A stretch of DNA of 64,000 nt from Autumnicola patrickiae (GCF_031846525.1 NZ_JAVRHM010000007.1:120186-184185), one strand, 5' to 3'. Shown: positions 1 through 9,633, counted from the first letter of the stretch. Translations and numbers: made by a program. The notes: a model not told the origin generated them from the sequence alone.

Positions 1-2089
1 GCGAAGTTTCCCATTTAAGATCTGGATTTGCCAATCTGCTGGGATAAGCACCTGGAGTTTGAAGGGCTTCTTCGCTTCCAAAATTGTAATTGGTATTTAA
101 GAAAGTAAGCGGCGCAAGATATTGGAAAGCACTTGCATTCTGGTTACCCACCTGCCCCCAGCTGGCTCTAAATTTTAAATAACTAAAGAAGTCGGAATTT
201 CTCAGGAAGTCTTCTTCCGTAGCAATCCAACCAACAGAAATTGAAGGAAAATATCCCCAGCGATTGCCTGGAGCAAAGTTTGAAGATCCATCTGCCCTAA
301 AAGTAGTGTTTAATAGGTATTTATCTTTGTAGTTGTAATTTACTCTACCAAAGTAAGACATCCTCTTGTTCTCATTATTAGGTCCACCTCCCTGGTCCAT
401 TAAAGCACCTTCAGAATTAAGAGCATTATCGAGCCACGCATGTTCCAGATCATTAAAAATAAGATCTACGTTATTACCATTAATATAGGTGCCCTGGTAG
501 CTAAACGAAGAAGTACCGGCAAGAACCTCGAAAAGATGATCCTCTGCAATGTCAAAATTGTAAGTCAGCAAATTATCCCACAGTAGGGAATAACCTTTAC
601 TCTGATTTTGGTAAACCCTGTCCCGCTCGTTAAATGTATATACAGATAGCTCATAAATAGGCTGGTAAGAGTGTCCTTCAGAAGCGTAATAATCGAGACC
701 CATACTTGTTCTGAACTTGAGATTTTCCATTAACTCAAATTCGGCATACACATTTCCCAGTAATTTCTGGGTATTACTCTCGTTCTGATTATTGTAAACC
801 ATAGAAGCGTATGGATTTGCCCATCCACTCAGCCATGGCTCATTATCATTGGCAGTATTGTAAAATTCACCGTCATTATCATAAAAGTAAACTGTTGGAG
901 GAGTTGCAAAAGCACCACGTAAGCTATTGCTATACTGGTTACCCACACTAACACCGTTACTATTGATGTATGAAAAAGTAAGGTTTTCTCCAAATGTTAC
1001 AAAACCGTCATAAAGTTCATGTTCAGAGTTTAATCTGAAATTGATTCGTTCATAGTTAGAAAGATCTTCCCCACCTACTACTCCTTCATCCTGGGTAAAA
1101 GATAAAGAAGATGAAAATGTAGAAGTTTCGCCACCTCCGGAAAAACCTATATTATGGTTTTGGGTAATAGTATTTTCCTCAAACATTTCTTCCATCCAGT
1201 TCGTGCCTTCACCAAGACTGGCAATTTGCTCGTTGGAGAAAATAGGAGAACTACCAGAATTAAGCGCTGCTTCATTCGTGATAATCGCATATTCAGTAGA
1301 ATTAAGCATCTCTATCTTGTTTGGTACACTTTGGACTCCATAATAAGAATCGAATGTGATCCTAGAGCTGTTTTTTCTCCCCCCTCTTGTGGTAACCAGG
1401 ACCACACCATTGGAGGCCTGGGAACCATAGATAGCTGCAGAAGCGGCATCTTTTAGAATGGAAATCGATTCTATATCTGCGTTATTTAGATAAGAAATGT
1501 CTCCCGTTAAAACCCCATCAACAACATAAAGTGGAGAGTTATTACCAGTAGATCCAATCCCCCTTATCCTTACATTAAGACCAGACCCTGGTTGGCCCGA
1601 AGTAGAAGTTATTTGTACTCCGGGAGTTTGTCCCTGCATCGCCTGTAAAGCGTTTGTAGTACTACGATTCTGGAGATCTTCCCCATCAACCTGTACGCTG
1701 GCTCCGGTTACAAGTGCTTTTCGTTGAGTACCATATCCAACAACCACAACATCATCCAGGGTATTTAAATCTTCCTGGAGAGCGATGTCTATGGTGTTTC
1801 GGTTGTTAATATCAACCACCTGTGTCTCAAAGCCTACAAAGCTAAATTGCAATTGGGCATCTGGTGCTGCAGTAATAGTGTAATTACCGTCAAAATCGGT
1901 CACAGCTCCTGTTTGCTGTCCCACAATAGTGATACTTGCTCCAGGAAGAGGAAGGTCATCGCCTGCAGAAGTAACCGTTCCTGAAACCTCAATCGTTTGC
2001 GAAAACGAAAAAGAGAAACAGAAGAAACTAAACATAAGCAACAGGTACTTGCTGCACCTACTAAAATAAAAGAGGTAAAATTTTAACAT
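1..2089 (-). CDS. SusC/RagA-family TonB-linked outer-membrane receptor (partial, C-terminus beyond window)
   Basis: The minus-strand frame is open from an ATG at 2087-2089 to the window edge, so about 696 residues of a protein that is usually about 1000 are seen. It opens with a hydrophobic signal peptide ending FSFSFSQ. A carboxypeptidase-like beta-sandwich domain follows (roughly residues 35-115, with DLPLPGASITIVGQQTG and TDFDGNYTI). Next come a TonB-box-like stretch ending VVVGYGTQRKALVTGA and a plug domain with ALQAMQGQTPGVQI, RIRGIGSTGNNSPLYVVDGV and LKDAASAAIYGSQASNGVV, which are signatures of the SusC class. The family imports oligosaccharides or peptides together with a SusD lipoprotein; the SusD partner would lie beyond position 1 and is not seen. 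A second ATG at 2033-2035 gives a shorter signal peptide and is a possible alternative start. Substrate cannot be inferred. Confidence 0.93.
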   Translation of the reverse strand, partial: MLKFYLFYFSRCSKYLLLMFSFFCFSFSFSQTIEVSGTVTSAGDDLPLPGASITIVGQQTGAVTDFDGNYTITAAPDAQLQFSFVGFETQVVDINNRNTIDIALQEDLNTLDDVVVVGYGTQRKALVTGASVQVDGEDLQNRSTTNALQAMQGQTPGVQITSTSGQPGSGLNVRIRGIGSTGNNSPLYVVDGVLTGDISYLNNADIESISILKDAASAAIYGSQASNGVVLVTTRGGRKNSSRITFDSYYGVQSVPNKIEMLNSTEYAIITNEAALNSGSSPIFSNEQIASLGEGTNWMEEMFEENTITQNHNIGFSGGGETSTFSSSLSFTQDEGVVGGEDLSNYERINFRLNSEHELYDGFVTFGENLTFSYINSNGVSVGNQYSNSLRGAFATPPTVYFYDNDGEFYNTANDNEPWLSGWANPYASMVYNNQNESNTQKLLGNVYAEFELMENLKFRTSMGLDYYASEGHSYQPIYELSVYTFNERDRVYQNQSKGYSLLWDNLLTYNFDIAEDHLFEVLAGTSSFSYQGTYINGNNVDLIFNDLEHAWLDNALNSEGALMDQGGGPNNENKRMSYFGRVNYNYKDKYLLNTTFRADGSSNFAPGNRWGYFPSISVGWIATEEDFLRNSDFFSYLKFRASWGQVGNQNASAFQYLAPLTFLNTNYNFGSEEALQTPGAYPSRLANPDLKWETS

Positions 2090-3071
2090 GTGATGAGTTG
2101 TTTTAGTTAATTATAAAAGTGATAAAAGAGTATGTTGCAATATTTCATTTTTTTGAAGAGTCAATATTTTTCCCAATAATCATTTATAGATTTTGTGAAC
2201 TCCCCATTATTTGTTCAAAATGTTACGGATAACATAATTATTACCAAATATAAAGACAGGGATACCCTCGTACTAAATGTTTTTTTGCAGATGCTAATAC
2301 TTTTTTTGCTTACATATCTTGAAGTAGCTGTATTGAGCACACTTAATACCATAATGTATAGTTAAATAATTAGCAGTGAGTAGTATAGTGAGTAGTATAA
2401 TGATGGTTTTGAATCATATTATCTGCTGAAGTCCTTATTGAAAATAAAGTGCGGAAAGCTGTAGAGACTATAGGTCGATAATTACCATTCTGAACCAGCA
2501 CTTTAAAGAATCAAATCTAATAAATTGCCTTATTCCGCTGAAGATAATGTCTTATATGTTCAATCTCTACTGAAAAAATCCCTTCTACCTCCATAACTAC
2601 CTATTTCATTAAAATAGCACTACCGGAAATAGGAAACGGCATCAGGATTTAATTTTCAGGTCGAAAACTGACATTTTAAGGCATTAGCTTTACTGGTAAA
2701 ATTACTTTTTTTGGCGAAAAAACATTTTCTTAGAGAAGATTTGCAGTAGGAGGAAAACTGCAGGTCGATAATTGCCATTTTTGGCAGTACATCTTGAAGA
2801 AAATCAAATTTTTTTAGAAATAGAAGATCGCTTTGTTCTTTTTCAGATAAATTTAGATTTTTACCTGTCAGACTCAAGGCTTCCGAGTCGATAAGTGCCA
2901 AATTTAAGTTGGACTATTATTTTAGGTACAAGACCAGTCAGATATTAAAACCTGACTCTGCTTTTTCCGAAAACGGTTTTCAATTAAGCCTGGTCTTGGA
3001 GTTCCACTATAGTTGTAGTTGCACCCAATCAAAATAAAAAGCACAATATTGACCAAAAGTAATTTCACAAA
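2090..3071. other. Intergenic stretch with degenerate GTCGATAA-type repeats
   Basis: No convincing gene lies here. A short minus-strand frame (2656-2901, 81 codons) has low-complexity Lys/Ser/Phe content and I do not call it. A motif close to GGTCGATAATTGCCATTTT recurs near 2467 (ggtcgataattaccatt), 2657 (ggtcgaaaactgacatttt), 2764 (ggtcgataattgccattttt) and 2888 (gtcgataagtgcc), all in the same orientation. A related inverted pair lies at about 35286-35370. A TAnnTTTG-like -7 element for the receptor gene may be at 2245-2252 (minus strand TATATTTG), without a clear -33 partner. Confidence 0.5.
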
Positions 3072-3099
3072 AAATGCCATCCTGAAAAGAATGGCATTT
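3072..3099 (-). terminator. Intrinsic terminator after tRNA-Asn copy 1
   Basis: A 9-bp perfect inverted repeat (AAATGCCAT / ATGGCATTT) with an 10-base loop is followed on the minus strand by a T-rich run. It lies just downstream of the minus-strand tRNA gene at 3106-3179. Confidence 0.7.
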
Positions 3100-3105
3100 A
3101 TTAAG

Positions 3106-3179
3106 CTCCCCCTCTTGGGCTCGAACCAAGGACCCTTTGATTAACAGTCAAATGCTCTAACCAACTGAGCTAAGGAGGA
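3106..3179 (-). tRNA. tRNA-Asn (GTT), copy 1
   Basis: A 74-nt cloverleaf reads on the minus strand. The acceptor is TCCTCCT paired with AGGGGGA, with discriminator G. The D arm is GCTC/GAGC and the anticodon stem TTTGA/TCAAA encloses loop CTGTTAA (anticodon GTT). The T arm is CTTGG/CCAAG with loop TTCGAGC. CCA is not encoded. The block 3105-3234 recurs almost unchanged at 26701-26830, that is tRNA plus about 48 bases of following spacer, at the other end of the inserted element. Confidence 0.93.
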
Positions 3180-3235
3180 ATTTCAGTATGTCCAGAATTT
3201 TTAAAAAAAGCTTTCTGTTGCTTTTTGCTCCCCTT

Positions 3236-3297
3236 CTTGGGCTTCCCTCGACTCCGCTTTGCTTCGCTCGGGACAGGCTTCTCGCCCAAAAGAAAAA
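3236..3297. repeat. Palindromic intergenic repeat inserted between tRNA-Asn copies
   Basis: The left tRNA spacer matches the right-end spacer (26776-26823) up to GCTCCCC and then diverges. The extra sequence can fold: TTGGGC near 3237 pairs with GCCCAA near 3284, and a TCCCTCGACTCCGC...GCTCGGGACAGG core lies between. GC-rich palindromes with this CTCGACTCCGCT...CGCTCGGGA theme are familiar in intergenic DNA of flavobacteria (recalled, not searched). The insertion probably happened after the tRNA duplication. Confidence 0.45.
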
Positions 3298-3309
3298 TCT
3301 TCTTAAAAA

Positions 3310-3355
3310 TTTGCTCCCCCTCTTGGGCTCGAACCAAGGACCCTCTGATTAACAG
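3310..3355. repeat. attL: truncated tRNA-Asn 3' half at left end of the integrative element
   Basis: Forty-six bases (3310-3355) are identical to 26820-26865, the 3' half of tRNA-Asn copy 3, including its distinguishing CTCTGA anticodon-stem base. Identity stops after AACAG in the anticodon loop region, where the left side runs into AAAGC and then the integrase upstream region. This is the classic displaced 3' fragment produced when a tyrosine recombinase integrates into a tRNA gene. Confidence 0.8.
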
Positions 3356-3412
3356 AAAGCTAAATTTCACTTTCATATAGTTTCACTAGGTTTCTTTTCT
3401 ATTGACAATCAG

Positions 3413-3440
3413 TTTGTTATAAATTTTTTATTTATATTTA
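3413..3440 (+). promoter_or_regulatory. Possible promoter of the integrase gene
   Basis: TTTG at 3413-3416 is followed after 16 bases by TATATTTA at 3433-3440. This is close to the Bacteroidota consensus TTTG-N17-19-TAnnTTTG, with one mismatch in the -7 element and a spacer that is slightly short. Confidence 0.35.
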
Positions 3441-3472
3441 CTTTCTTGGAAGTAGTAGAAACCTTCCTAAAT

Positions 3473-3495
3473 GTTGTACCTATGTTGTACCCATA
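3473..3495 (+). repeat. Left copy of a 23-bp direct repeat, candidate integrase arm site
   Basis: TGTTGTACCTATGTTGTACC followed by CAT is present here and again at 26636-26658 in the same orientation. It contains the internal repeat GTTGTACC twice. It lies between the att core and the integrase start, and its partner lies just inside the right end, which is where arm-type integrase or excisionase sites are expected. Confidence 0.55.
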
Positions 3496-3506
3496 TGTAA
3501 TTACTC

Positions 3507-4718
3507 ATGGTTAATATCAAAATCATTATTAGGAAAAAGAGACTTTCAAATGGGCAGTATCCTATTTATTTGAGAGTAACGAAAGATAGGAAATCCAAAT
3601 ATTTTAAAACCATCTTTAATGTTTTAGAAATTGAATGGGATTCGGCCTCTGGAAGATTTAGGAAATCTAATCCAAATTATATTCAAAATAACCGATTACT
3701 TTTGAAAATTCAGGAGAGAGTATATAAGTTGCTTACAGAATTGGAACTTGAAAAAGAAGATTTTTCTCTGGAGGACTTTGAGAAACGTTTCAGAGTAGAG
3801 AAAAATCCTCATAAAAATAACTTTTTTGCCTTTTGGCAAGAAGTCATTGACGAAATGGAAGCATCTGGACGCGCAGGGAATGCCAGAGCTAATAAGGATT
3901 CTTACCGGTCTTTAAAACTCTTCAACAGATCTACCAATCTTAAATTTCAGGAAGTAACTGCGGCATTCTTAAGCAAATATGAAGTTTTTTTAAGAGCTAG
4001 GGGTGGCAGTGATGGTGGAATAGGCGTTCGAATGCGTGCTATAAGGGCAGTATATAATCGAGCTATTGATCGAAATGTAATAAAAGCAACATCTTATCCA
4101 TTTCGATCATATAAGATATCCCGACTAAAAGGTAAAGGTCAAAAAAAGGCATTAACAATAGAACAGGTTCAGAGTATTGTAAAAATGGATATCGATTCCT
4201 ATCCCCATCTAATAAATAGCCGTAATTACTTTGTTTTTAGTTTTTATACTCGAGGAATGAATTTCGCAGATGCAATGAAACTTGAATGGAAGGATATTAA
4301 AGGCGATAGGATTTTTTATACGCGCTCCAAGACAAAAGGAAATTTTAGGATAAAAATTTTACCTCCGGTGGAAGAAATTTTAAACTTCTACAAAAGTGCG
4401 CCTAACGGCACGAAATATGTTTTTCCTATTCTGCTGAAAAACAATCTTTCTCCACAGCAAATAGAAGATAGGAAATCGAAAACTTTAAAACGGTTTAATA
4501 AGGATCTCAAGGAGATAGCTAGAATCTGTGAAATTGACAAAATCGTGACCAGTTATGTTGCTCGTCATAGTTTTGCAAATTGTTTAAAGCGAAAAGGAAT
4601 AGCTACAGATATCATTAGTGAATCTATGGGACATAAAAATTTAACTGTTACTCAAGCTTATTTAAAAGAACTTGATAGCTCCTTATTAGATGAAGCTAGT
4701 GAAAAATTGTTGTTTTAA
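3507..4718 (+). CDS. Tyrosine recombinase/integrase
   Basis: This 403-residue site-specific integrase is of the kind common on Bacteroidota mobile elements. The N-terminal part (about 1-95) resembles the arm-DNA-binding domain, with VNIKIIIRKKRLSNGQYPIYLRV. A SAM-like core-binding domain spans about 105-205. The catalytic domain follows, with the first Arg in SFYTRGMNFADAMKLEW, then YVARHSF (Arg353), MGHKN (His376) and nucleophile Tyr385 in TQAYLKEL. The usual first His of HxxR is Tyr here (Y-V-A-R-H), as often in this group. It starts about 150 bp from the truncated tRNA-Asn and so belongs to the element. Nothing suggests truncation or frameshift. Confidence 0.92.
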   Translation: MVNIKIIIRKKRLSNGQYPIYLRVTKDRKSKYFKTIFNVLEIEWDSASGRFRKSNPNYIQNNRLLLKIQERVYKLLTELELEKEDFSLEDFEKRFRVEKNPHKNNFFAFWQEVIDEMEASGRAGNARANKDSYRSLKLFNRSTNLKFQEVTAAFLSKYEVFLRARGGSDGGIGVRMRAIRAVYNRAIDRNVIKATSYPFRSYKISRLKGKGQKKALTIEQVQSIVKMDIDSYPHLINSRNYFVFSFYTRGMNFADAMKLEWKDIKGDRIFYTRSKTKGNFRIKILPPVEEILNFYKSAPNGTKYVFPILLKNNLSPQQIEDRKSKTLKRFNKDLKEIARICEIDKIVTSYVARHSFANCLKRKGIATDIISESMGHKNLTVTQAYLKELDSSLLDEASEKLLF

Positions 4719-4868
4719 TATTTCTAGATTAATAAAAATAGTGAGGTTTTAGTGCCGCGTGATGTGCGATTCTTGTCTCTCCACTTGCAAAACAACTCTT
4801 TGCTTGAGTTTCCATTCATATTTTTCATAAGCATCTGGGGAATAATTTTTTATTTGACAGCTATTCGT
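4719..4868. other. Leader-distal flank of the CRISPR array
   Basis: This 150-bp AT-rich stretch separates the integrase stop from the first plus-strand repeat. Because the array reads on the minus strand, it is the trailer. The integrase and the array transcript converge here. I see no clear terminator hairpin within it. Confidence 0.5.
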
Positions 4869-7800
4869 ATTTCAATTCCTGTATGGTACGATTGGAAGAC
4901 TCCACAACTGGCAACAATTTTGTTGCCGGTATGGTATTTTAATTCCTGTATGGTACGATTGGAAGGCAATCCAAAATATAAAATCCCAAAATACCTACAA
5001 ATTTCAATTCCTGTATGGTACGATTGGAAGAAGAATTTTTGAGCCTTTGTCTTGTTTTCGAAAGATTTCAATTCCTGTATGGTACGATTGGAAGTGAAGC
5101 ATCGGTAACCTCATACCAGTATCCTTCTAATATTTCAATTCCTGTATGGTACGATTGGAAGAAGTATGTTTTCAAGTTCAAAGACCTATGGCTGATCAAA
5201 TTTCAATTCCTGTATGGTACGATTGGAAGTTCAGGAACCAGGAACTTTCCGTTCCTGAATTCTAATTTCAATTCCTGTATGGTACGATTGGAAGTAACCG
5301 GAATTTTAAGCAACGTAGAATTTGAAGTATGATTTCAATTCCTGTATGGTACGATTGGAAGCCCAGGCCGATGTGATGAAGACCACCGGAATGACCCGAT
5401 TTCAATTCCTGTATGGTACGATTGGAAGGCTCATGGCAAGAACAGAAGCAATGCAGCGAAAGTAATTTCAATTCCTGTATGGTACGATTGGAAGAAACAA
5501 CAGCCAAATAGTTTTCCTTTCGCTTCAGAAATTTCAATTCCTGTATGGTACGATTGGAAGACAAATTAAATGTAGCGGTTAATGAAGCTGTTAACTTATT
5601 TCAATTCCTGTATGGTACGATTGGAAGACACAACGTATTTTCAAAACGCCGCGGTGTACACATTTCAATTCCTGTATGGTACGATTGGAAGAATAAAAGG
5701 AAAGTCTGGAACTAATACGATAATATTATTTCAATTCCTGTATGGTACGATTGGAAGAATCCCGTGTCGCCGATGCTGTCGAGCATTTCTACATATTTCA
5801 ATTCCTGTATGGTACGATTGGAAGTGCCAATACCTGAATTCTACGTCACCAAAATACTAAAATTTCAATTCCTGTATGGTACGATTGGAAGGGGAAACTG
5901 GTACGGGATTTTCAGGGAGAAAAGAAAGATTTCAATTCCTGTATGGTACGATTGGAAGAAAAATGATCCTAGAGGAAGAAATGGTATTATACATTATTTC
6001 AATTCCTGTATGGTACGATTGGAAGCCTAAAAAAGAAACTTTCTTTAAGCTTGTAGCTACAAAATTTCAATTCCTGTATGGTACGATTGGAAGTTTAAAA
6101 TCACTTGCCGGGGCTACTCACTTATTTATATTTCAATTCCTGTATGGTACGATTGGAAGGGTCCGCTTTTCCTGTAGCTGTAAGAGGTACATTGAAATTT
6201 CAATTCCTGTATGGTACGATTGGAAGAGTTTTGATTTTATAAGAGCTAATTCTCCTAATAATAAATTTCAATTCCTGTATGGTACGATTGGAAGAGAAAA
6301 GAAACAGTGGGTTTACAATGCTTCCATAGAATTTCAATTCCTGTATGGTACGATTGGAAGATAGTATTTCCTGGCTACAGAAAGACATCGTAAATCGATT
6401 TCAATTCCTGTATGGTACGATTGGAAGTTGCGGTGAATGCTATTAGGAGCAGATCCATTAACGGATTTCAATTCCTGTATGGTACGATTGGAAGACTTTT
6501 GCGAGAATTAATGGCCAAAATGCAGGTAAATTTCAATTCCTGTATGGTACGATTGGAAGCTGCAAATGGTGGCACTACTTATGACATTGATGCAGATTTC
6601 AATTCCTGTATGGTACGATTGGAAGTGGAACGCTGTCAAAGATCATATAAAAGTCGCTTTAAAATTTCAATTCCTGTATGGTACGATTGGAAGGACGAAC
6701 CGGGCAAGTACAGCCTATTCTATTATCTAAATTTCAATTCCTGTATGGTACGATTGGAAGGCACCCCTACAGATCAAATCATGGGTGCATTATCCATATT
6801 TCAATTCCTGTATGGTACGATTGGAAGGCACAAAAGAAAATATAGGTAATTCTACTTTTACAATATTTCAATTCCTGTATGGTACGATTGGAAGGGAAAG
6901 TTACGTCATTAGGTGACTCCGCTTTCTATATTTCAATTCCTGTATGGTACGATTGGAAGGCCAATTAAAACTTACACTGTTTACGGCTATGATGAATTTC
7001 AATTCCTGTATGGTACGATTGGAAGTCTTTAATTTGAAAATCAAGGTCCTCAAGTTCCATATATTTCAATTCCTGTATGGTACGATTGGAAGCAGGATAG
7101 AAAAATTGTCTGGTATTCCTTTTTTAAATTTCAATTCCTGTATGGTACGATTGGAAGTGCTTTTTTCAGAAGGCTCATGTTTTTGTCTGAAAAATTTCAA
7201 TTCCTGTATGGTACGATTGGAAGTGACCATTTCCTCCCACGCACCCCAAGCCTCAGCTTTATTTCAATTCCTGTATGGTACGATTGGAAGCTGATGAATC
7301 AGCACAAGATATAGGTTTTGTTGGTAAATTTCAATTCCTGTATGGTACGATTGGAAGGGGGAAGATCAATTCAAAACTTTATTAAAGATACTAAATTTCA
7401 ATTCCTGTATGGTACGATTGGAAGAGGAATGCCGTATTATAATCATTCCGTATCTTTACCCGATTTCAATTCCTGTATGGTACGATTGGAAGTAACATTT
7501 CAGCTTCAGATAGTTTTTTAAATTATTAAATTTCAATTCCTGTATGGTACGATTGGAAGTCAACTGGTATTCCGAAAATACGAAGTCCTTCTACATATTT
7601 CAATTCCTGTATGGTACGATTGGAAGGGCTATATGAAGGGTTATACCTCTCATTCCAATACATATTTCAATTCCTGTATGGTACGATTGGAAGAGATTGG
7701 GAGAATTTCAGTAAATCAGGGGTACTTGAATTTCAATTCCTGTATGGTACGATTGGAAGTCTTAAAGGACTGCTTTTTATCAATTCCAATTGAGATATTT

Positions 7801-9426
7801 CAATTCCTGTATGGTACGATTGGAAGGGTGGGGGTAGTGGCGATGTTACGTATCAGGCTGTAATATTTCAATTCCTGTATGGTACGATTGGAAGAGAAAG
7901 TATTTTCAGCAATTATTGCTAATTAATACCGAATTTCAATTCCTGTATGGTACGATTGGAAGCCATTCTTTACTTACAAATTGGGATGGCTCTACAAATT
8001 TCAATTCCTGTATGGTACGATTGGAAGAACAAATAAACCCTGTTCCTGTCTTAACGCTAACAAGATTTCAATTCCTGTATGGTACGATTGGAAGATAAAT
8101 TTTTACAAGCGCAAAAGGTTAAGGCTGAAGCATTTCAATTCCTGTATGGTACGATTGGAAGAATTCTGCGAAGTACCATGATTTTATGGCTTCACATATT
8201 TCAATTCCTGTATGGTACGATTGGAAGCAGGTAAGCAAGCCCAATCTGTAGATTATTACACAGAATTTCAATTCCTGTATGGTACGATTGGAAGATACTC
8301 CCATCTTTCGGTAAGCAGAACATTGTCCAGATTTCAATTCCTGTATGGTACGATTGGAAGTAGTAGATGCTTTGGGGTATGTTCCTGCTAATGTAGAATT
8401 TCAATTCCTGTATGGTACGATTGGAAGTATAATCAGTTGAAAGTGGAGCTTGAAGGGTTAACAGAATTTCAATTCCTGTATGGTACGATTGGAAGTTCAA
8501 ATTCTATTTGGAAAATCAGGAGTATTTATGCTATTTCAATTCCTGTATGGTACGATTGGAAGCGCATCTTTTGTTCAGAACCTACAAGTAACAAATAAAT
8601 TTCAATTCCTGTATGGTACGATTGGAAGAGGTGGTGGCGTTAGAAACCCTAAGCCTAAAGACGGATTTCAATTCCTGTATGGTACGATTGGAAGCAACCT
8701 ATGTTGTTTTAATTCAAGCCATAACTACATTTCAATTCCTGTATGGTACGATTGGAAGAGCGCTGGAAAGAAATTTCCGCGGAACTTATGACTGTATTTC
8801 AATTCCTGTATGGTACGATTGGAAGAGCGCTGGAAAGAAATTTCCGCGGAACTTATGACTGTATTTCAATTCCTGTATGGTACGATTGGAAGTTATTCAG
8901 GAATGTAACATCGCCACTTTGTGTTTTCTATTTCAATTCCTGTATGGTACGATTGGAAGAGAAGTTAGGAACCGATGCTGTAGTGCGGGATTATAAATTT
9001 CAATTCCTGTATGGTACGATTGGAAGATGATGACCGGGATTTGAGCCTGGTCATGTACATCTGATTTCAATTCCTGTATGGTACGATTGGAAGCGTTAAG
9101 AAGTTTTTCCAACTCCTTAGAGGTCATTATTTCAATTCCTGTATGGTACGATTGGAAGGCTTGCTGGAGCGTCAGGTTCTTAATGTCCAGGTGAATTTCA
9201 ATTCCTGTATGGTACGATTGGAAGTAGAGCACTACACGAATTTAAGAAAAGGTAAATCTATATTTCAATTCCTGTATGGTACGATTGGAAGTAATTATTG
9301 CGGTTGGTTATCTCTTCAAGGTAGTTCAATTTCAATTCCTGTATGGTACGATTGGAAGAAGAATAAAGAGCAAAAAAGGCAGGCTGTTCTATCTTCATTT
9401 CAATTCCTGTATGGTACGATTGGAAG
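4869..9426 (-). CRISPR. Type I-B CRISPR array, 69 repeats and 68 spacers
   Basis: A 30-bp repeat occurs 69 times. On the plus strand it begins ATTTCAATTCCTG and ends GTACGATTGGAAG. Start-to-start distances are 64-68 bp, giving spacers of 34-38 bp. Read on the minus strand the repeat ends GGAATTGAAAT, which fits the ATTGAAA(C/T) 5' handle usual for I-B crRNAs, and cas lies upstream in the same direction. The leader side is therefore the right end. The only repeat variant I found is repeat 2 from the left (4936-4965, C to T at position 5), consistent with decay at the old, leader-distal end. The spacers at 8759-8795 and 8826-8862 are identical. Short reading frames across the array are artefacts of the repeats. 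Confidence 0.98.
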
Positions 9427-9633
9427 CCGTCGCGATCGACGACAAAAGAAGCCTTATTTCAGGGCTTTACAAAGCTACAACTGCATTTTTTATCCTCAAA
9501 AAAGCGTCGATAGGTAATTCCCGATTCTTTCCTTAGGATCGACGCTTAGATAAATTTTTGAATATCAGTATGTTATTTATCAATATGTCAAAGAGCGTAT
9601 TAATTTAATTTATAAAAAGCCTACATTGACACT
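9427..9633 (-). promoter_or_regulatory. CRISPR leader with promoter
   Basis: This lies between the cas2 stop and the leader-proximal repeat. On the minus strand, TTTG (9497-9500) and TAGCTTTG (9470-9477) are separated by exactly 19 bases, an ideal Bacteroidota promoter. It would start transcription near 9463, about 37 bases before the first repeat. A short hairpin CGTCG-CGAT-CGACG (9428-9441) abuts the repeat. A 10-bp inverted repeat AAGCGTCGAT/ATCGACGCTT (9502-9511 and 9538-9547) lies just upstream of the promoter and may terminate cas transcription or bind adaptation or host factors. The element GATCGACG occurs both next to the repeat and in this inverted repeat. Confidence 0.7.

Noticed and set aside
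2656..2901. Minus-strand 81-codon frame beside the SusC gene
   Set aside because: Its sequence is mostly the degenerate repeat motifs and biased residues, with no domain or start context.
3170..3376. Minus-strand 68-codon frame across the left tRNA remnant
   Set aside because: It consists of tRNA sequence and the palindromic repeat and has no protein-like features.
4719..4868. Leader of the array on the left (integrase) side
   Set aside because: Reading the array on the plus strand would give an ATTGGAAG handle, which fits I-B less well, and the degenerate repeat is at this end. The promoter on the right settles it.
4752..9536. Many overlapping short reading frames with repeated NSCMVRLE, FQFLYGTIG and SIPVWYDWK strings
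   Set aside because: They are translations of the CRISPR repeat in three frames, joined across spacers without stops. They are not proteins.
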